Assembly: GCF_001635455.1 (NCBI RefSeq)
Contig: NZ_LWEH01000013.1
Span: 124,001-188,000, forward strand
DNA length: 64,000 nucleotides
From: Vibrio sp. HI00D65
Lineage (GTDB): Bacteria; Pseudomonadota; Gammaproteobacteria; Enterobacterales; Vibrionaceae
Direction of reading: 5' to 3'
The notes under the pieces are model-generated. The model ran no database searches. It was not told the origin of the DNA and saw only the letters and a program-made list of their open reading frames with translations. Below, piece after piece: positions 61,770 through 64,000 of the stretch (positions are counted from its first letter, which is position 1; each line of letters begins with the position of its first letter). The position numbers were made by a program, and so were the translations under genes.

Positions 61770-62468
61770 ATGTTCGATATTCTTCTCCATCACTCTGATT
61801 TTTTACTCATTAATAAGCACCCTGGAATCAGCGTCCATAAAGATGACGGTGATACTATGTTGCTTCAAGAAGTGGCTAAGGCAATCAATGAGCCTAAGCT
61901 ATATCTAGTTCATCGTCTCGATAAAATGACTTCAGGCATTCTGTTATTAGCCAAGAGTGCATCAGCAGCGAGTGAGCTTTCACAGCTATTTGCTGAGCGC
62001 GAAGTAGAGAAGTACTACTTGGCGATTGGCTCTAAGAAGCCGAAGAAAAAACAGGGTTTGATTTCTGGGGATATGGAGCGGTCTCGACGCTCTAGCTGGA
62101 AACTCTTAACAACCAAAGAAAACCCGGCGATAACTCAATTTTTATCAGCAGCGGCTGAACCCGGTGAGAGACTCCTTCTATGTAAACCCTATACAGGGCG
62201 CACACACCAGATCCGCGTGGCGATGAAGTCGATAGGTTCAGCCATCGTTGGTGACCCAATTTATAATCCATCGAGTGAGGCTGACAGAGGCTATCTGCAC
62301 GCCTTCGCGATTCGATTTACTTATCAATCACAAGCCTACCAATTTGTCTGTGACCCAAGGAGCCTAGACTCTTTGGGCGAGAAGTGGCACCAAGAAACCG
62401 TATCTAATGGTTTGGATGGTTGGCTTGAACCATGGTCACTGGCGTGGCCAAAGTTAAACACTAAGTGA
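61770..62468 (+). CDS. RluA-family pseudouridine synthase
   Basis: The 232-residue protein converts uridine to pseudouridine in an RNA. It has the RluA catalytic motif with the nucleophilic aspartate in YLVHRLDKMTSGILLLAK near residue 50 and CKPYTGRTHQIRVAMKSIG near 145. It lacks an S4 RNA-binding domain and is short, like the TIGR01621-type RluA paralogues of marine gammaproteobacteria. The RNA target is not known. TATACT at 61735-61740 could be its -10. It overlaps or abuts the next gene, so the two are probably co-transcribed. Confidence 0.88.
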   Translation: MFDILLHHSDFLLINKHPGISVHKDDGDTMLLQEVAKAINEPKLYLVHRLDKMTSGILLLAKSASAASELSQLFAEREVEKYYLAIGSKKPKKKQGLISGDMERSRRSSWKLLTTKENPAITQFLSAAAEPGERLLLCKPYTGRTHQIRVAMKSIGSAIVGDPIYNPSSEADRGYLHAFAIRFTYQSQAYQFVCDPRSLDSLGEKWHQETVSNGLDGWLEPWSLAWPKLNTK

Positions 62469-63430
62469 GTGAAATAATGGAAGCATCTGCTTTACCGGTA
62501 TTTTTTGAACATATCAAACAACAGCTAAACGAAGTACCTAACGAGCTACGTCGTATTTTTCATGGTCGTGGTAAGTTTTGGCCTGGCCTAGAACAGATAA
62601 CGTGTGATTGGGTCGACGGCCAATTATTGGTGAACGTGTTTAAAGAGGTTGATGACGCGTTTTTGTCATCGCTTAAAGACGGTTTGCTTGCGCTGACCAA
62701 CAAAGATATTTGGCAGACCAAGCAAGGTACCAGCATCGTGCTTCAACACCGTTATGCTGACGGCGCACCTTCGGAAGTACTATGGGGTGAGCTTAACGAC
62801 TCTCCGGTGGTTGTTGAGCATGGTCTTAAGTATCAGTTAGACATTGGCCGTAACCAGAACTTTGGTCTGTTCTTAGACATGCGTAATGGCCGTCAGTGGG
62901 TGCAAGGCAATGCCAAGGGTAAGAACGTACTTAATTTGTTCGCGTATACTTGTGGCTTCTCTGTGGCTGCAATTGCGGGCGGAGCTCGTCAATGTTTGAA
63001 CGTTGATATGTCGCGTGGCTCACTGAACAAGGGTCGTGATAACCACCGTTTGAACGAACATGACATGCGCTCCGTGAATTTCCTTGGTTACGATATCTTT
63101 AAATCGTGGGGCAAAATTAAGAAGGGCGGTCCTTATGAGTTGGTGATCATCGACCCACCTTCGTTCCAAAAAAGCAGCTTCGCCCTAACTAAAGATTACA
63201 AAAAGATCTTACGCCGTTTGCCAGAGCTTCTAACGGTAGGCGGTGAAGTAATCGCGTGTGTGAACTCACCTGCAGTGTCGCCTAACTTTCTTATCGAGAC
63301 GATGGCAGAAGAAGCGCCAAATGTTGAGTTTATTGAACGCCTAGACAACCCACCTGAGTTTGTGGATGTGGACCTTGATTCAAGCCTCAAAGTACTGAGA
63401 TTTAGAATTAACATGCCTGCTGACGCTTAA
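62465..63430 (+). CDS. RlmI/RlmK-like SAM-dependent methyltransferase
   Basis: The 321-residue protein (317 if the ATG at 62477 is used) carries a class I methyltransferase domain. Motif I reads VLNLFAYTCGFSVAA near residue 156, the acidic loop NVDMS follows, and the catalytic motif IV is VIIDPPSFQKSS near 225. The sequence around LDIGRNQNFGLFLDMRNGRQW is typical of the RlmI/RlmK rRNA cytosine methyltransferase family. It lacks the N-terminal PUA domain of RlmI, so it may have a different RNA target. The GTG at 62465 overlaps the upstream stop by four bases. Confidence 0.85.
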   Translation: MSEIMEASALPVFFEHIKQQLNEVPNELRRIFHGRGKFWPGLEQITCDWVDGQLLVNVFKEVDDAFLSSLKDGLLALTNKDIWQTKQGTSIVLQHRYADGAPSEVLWGELNDSPVVVEHGLKYQLDIGRNQNFGLFLDMRNGRQWVQGNAKGKNVLNLFAYTCGFSVAAIAGGARQCLNVDMSRGSLNKGRDNHRLNEHDMRSVNFLGYDIFKSWGKIKKGGPYELVIIDPPSFQKSSFALTKDYKKILRRLPELLTVGGEVIACVNSPAVSPNFLIETMAEEAPNVEFIERLDNPPEFVDVDLDSSLKVLRFRINMPADA

Positions 63431-63452
63431 TTTAACGTCAGCATTAGAAAAG

Positions 63453-63484
63453 AAAACGCTACTCATATTGAGTGGCGTTTTTGT
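63453..63484. terminator. Bidirectional terminator at the end of the methyltransferase gene
   Basis: AACGCTACTC / GAGTGGCGTT pair (one G-T) around a 5-base loop, with A-runs before and T-runs after, between two converging genes. Confidence 0.8.
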
Positions 63485-63507
63485 ATCTTGTTGGTGTCGT
63501 TAGACCG

Positions 63508-64000
63508 CTAACTTTCCTGCTGGATCTTAAGAGTTTGGAACCCAAAATAGATACGCATAAATGTAGTGAGCCAACACGCAGTACCAAAGGTATAGGCGAT
63601 AAGAGAAAAGTGTTGTGGCCAAATACAAAAGGCAATGAAACAGGCGATGGTCTCTGTCCCTTCGGTTAGGCCAGACATGTAGTAGAGAGACTTATGCTTG
63701 TACACTGGATTCTCAATACCTCGTTTGCCCGCCATGACTGCAAAAGCCAAAAAGCTACTGCCCGTGCCGATAAAAGAGAAGATCAAAAATGCACCGGCAA
63801 TGGCGTTGTGTTCTGGATTGGCAATCACAAAACCAAAAGGGATCAGTGAATAGAAAAGGAAATCTAAACTGATATCGAGAAAGCCGCCCGCATCACTGAT
63901 GCCTTGAATTCGGGCTAAGGCGCCATCAAGTCCATCACAAACTCTGTTGAAGATGATGAAACCTAACGCCCACTCATATTGCTCAAGCGCCAACGCCGGA
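63508..64000 (-). CDS. CDP-alcohol phosphatidyltransferase family protein (cut by window end)
   Basis: The visible 164 codons encode a membrane protein with the complete CDP-alcohol phosphotransferase signature DGLDGALARIQGISDAGGFLD (pattern D-x2-D-G-x2-A-R-x8-G-x3-D), which binds metal and the CDP-alcohol. Several hydrophobic segments follow. The family makes phospholipids such as phosphatidylglycerophosphate or phosphatidylserine; this member's alcohol acceptor is unknown. The frame stays open to the window edge (codons P-A before the TTG at 63993), so the N-terminus lies beyond position 64000. Confidence 0.85.
   Translation of the reverse strand, partial: PALALEQYEWALGFIIFNRVCDGLDGALARIQGISDAGGFLDISLDFLFYSLIPFGFVIANPEHNAIAGAFLIFSFIGTGSSFLAFAVMAGKRGIENPVYKHKSLYYMSGLTEGTETIACFIAFCIWPQHFSLIAYTFGTACWLTTFMRIYFGFQTLKIQQES

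Overview
The window is ordinary, well-conserved chromosomal sequence of a marine gammaproteobacterium, almost certainly a Vibrio. The protein sequences point towards the Splendidus-type vibrios, but the species is inferred and not proven. The evidence is gene order and regulation: bioBFCD, mnmA-hflD-purB, a complete hisGDCBHAFI operon with a histidine-rich leader peptide, torECA, sapABCDF beside pspF and pspABC, a 136-residue H-NS, PurR-, TyrR- and Fur-type operators, and a lysine riboswitch. Moderate G+C (estimated by eye), strong Shine-Dalgarno sites and many T-tailed hairpin terminators fit the same group. I see no prophage, insertion sequence, integron, CRISPR array, tRNA or rRNA.

Layout. 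1-3242: end of bioB, then bioF, bioC and bioD (biotin). 3326-4644: a 55-residue protein missed by length filters, and the protease HtpX. 4894-8206 (minus): mnmA-hflD-purB with a PurR operator before purB. 8410-10707: a small unknown protein, gsk behind a second PurR operator, and H-NS. 11075-12954: a lysine riboswitch and an NhaC-family carrier. 13122-20592: the histidine operon with its attenuator. 20690-28227: mainly housekeeping genes (ychJ, an EAL-HDOD protein, lpxH, ppiB, cysS, tdk, a YdcF-like protein, a Rossmann-fold protein, a small TIGR02647-like protein). 28478-32090: a coiled-coil lipoprotein, a formate/nitrite channel, an inverted pair of perfect DnaA boxes and an orphan FetB permease. 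32539-36439: the TMAO respiration operon torECA. 36708-39030: a putative manganese exporter and a manganese-dependent pyrophosphatase transcribed divergently around a perfect Fur box. 39180-48437: DUF2750 and DUF2927 proteins, the Sap ABC transporter and the phage-shock regulon with a sigma-54 promoter. 48595-53819: an RND efflux pump with two lipoprotein adaptors. 53896-58933: Tag, a ToxR/ToxS-like membrane regulator pair, MetC and cardiolipin synthase. 59215-64000: an NSS-family amino-acid transporter behind a TyrR box, the eroded remains of a chemoreceptor gene, an RluA-type pseudouridine synthase, an RlmI-like methyltransferase and a CDP-alcohol phosphatidyltransferase running off the window.

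How the parts work together. Much of the window can be read through its regulation: purine (PurR), lysine (riboswitch), histidine (attenuation), aromatic amino acids (TyrR), metal (Fur) and membrane stress (PspF/sigma-54). The most interesting under-described elements are the ToxR/ToxS-like pair at 54564-56002, the DnaA-box palindrome at 31224-31250, the metal-control module at 36708-39030, the terminator lying directly on the lpxH start, and the orphan FetB.
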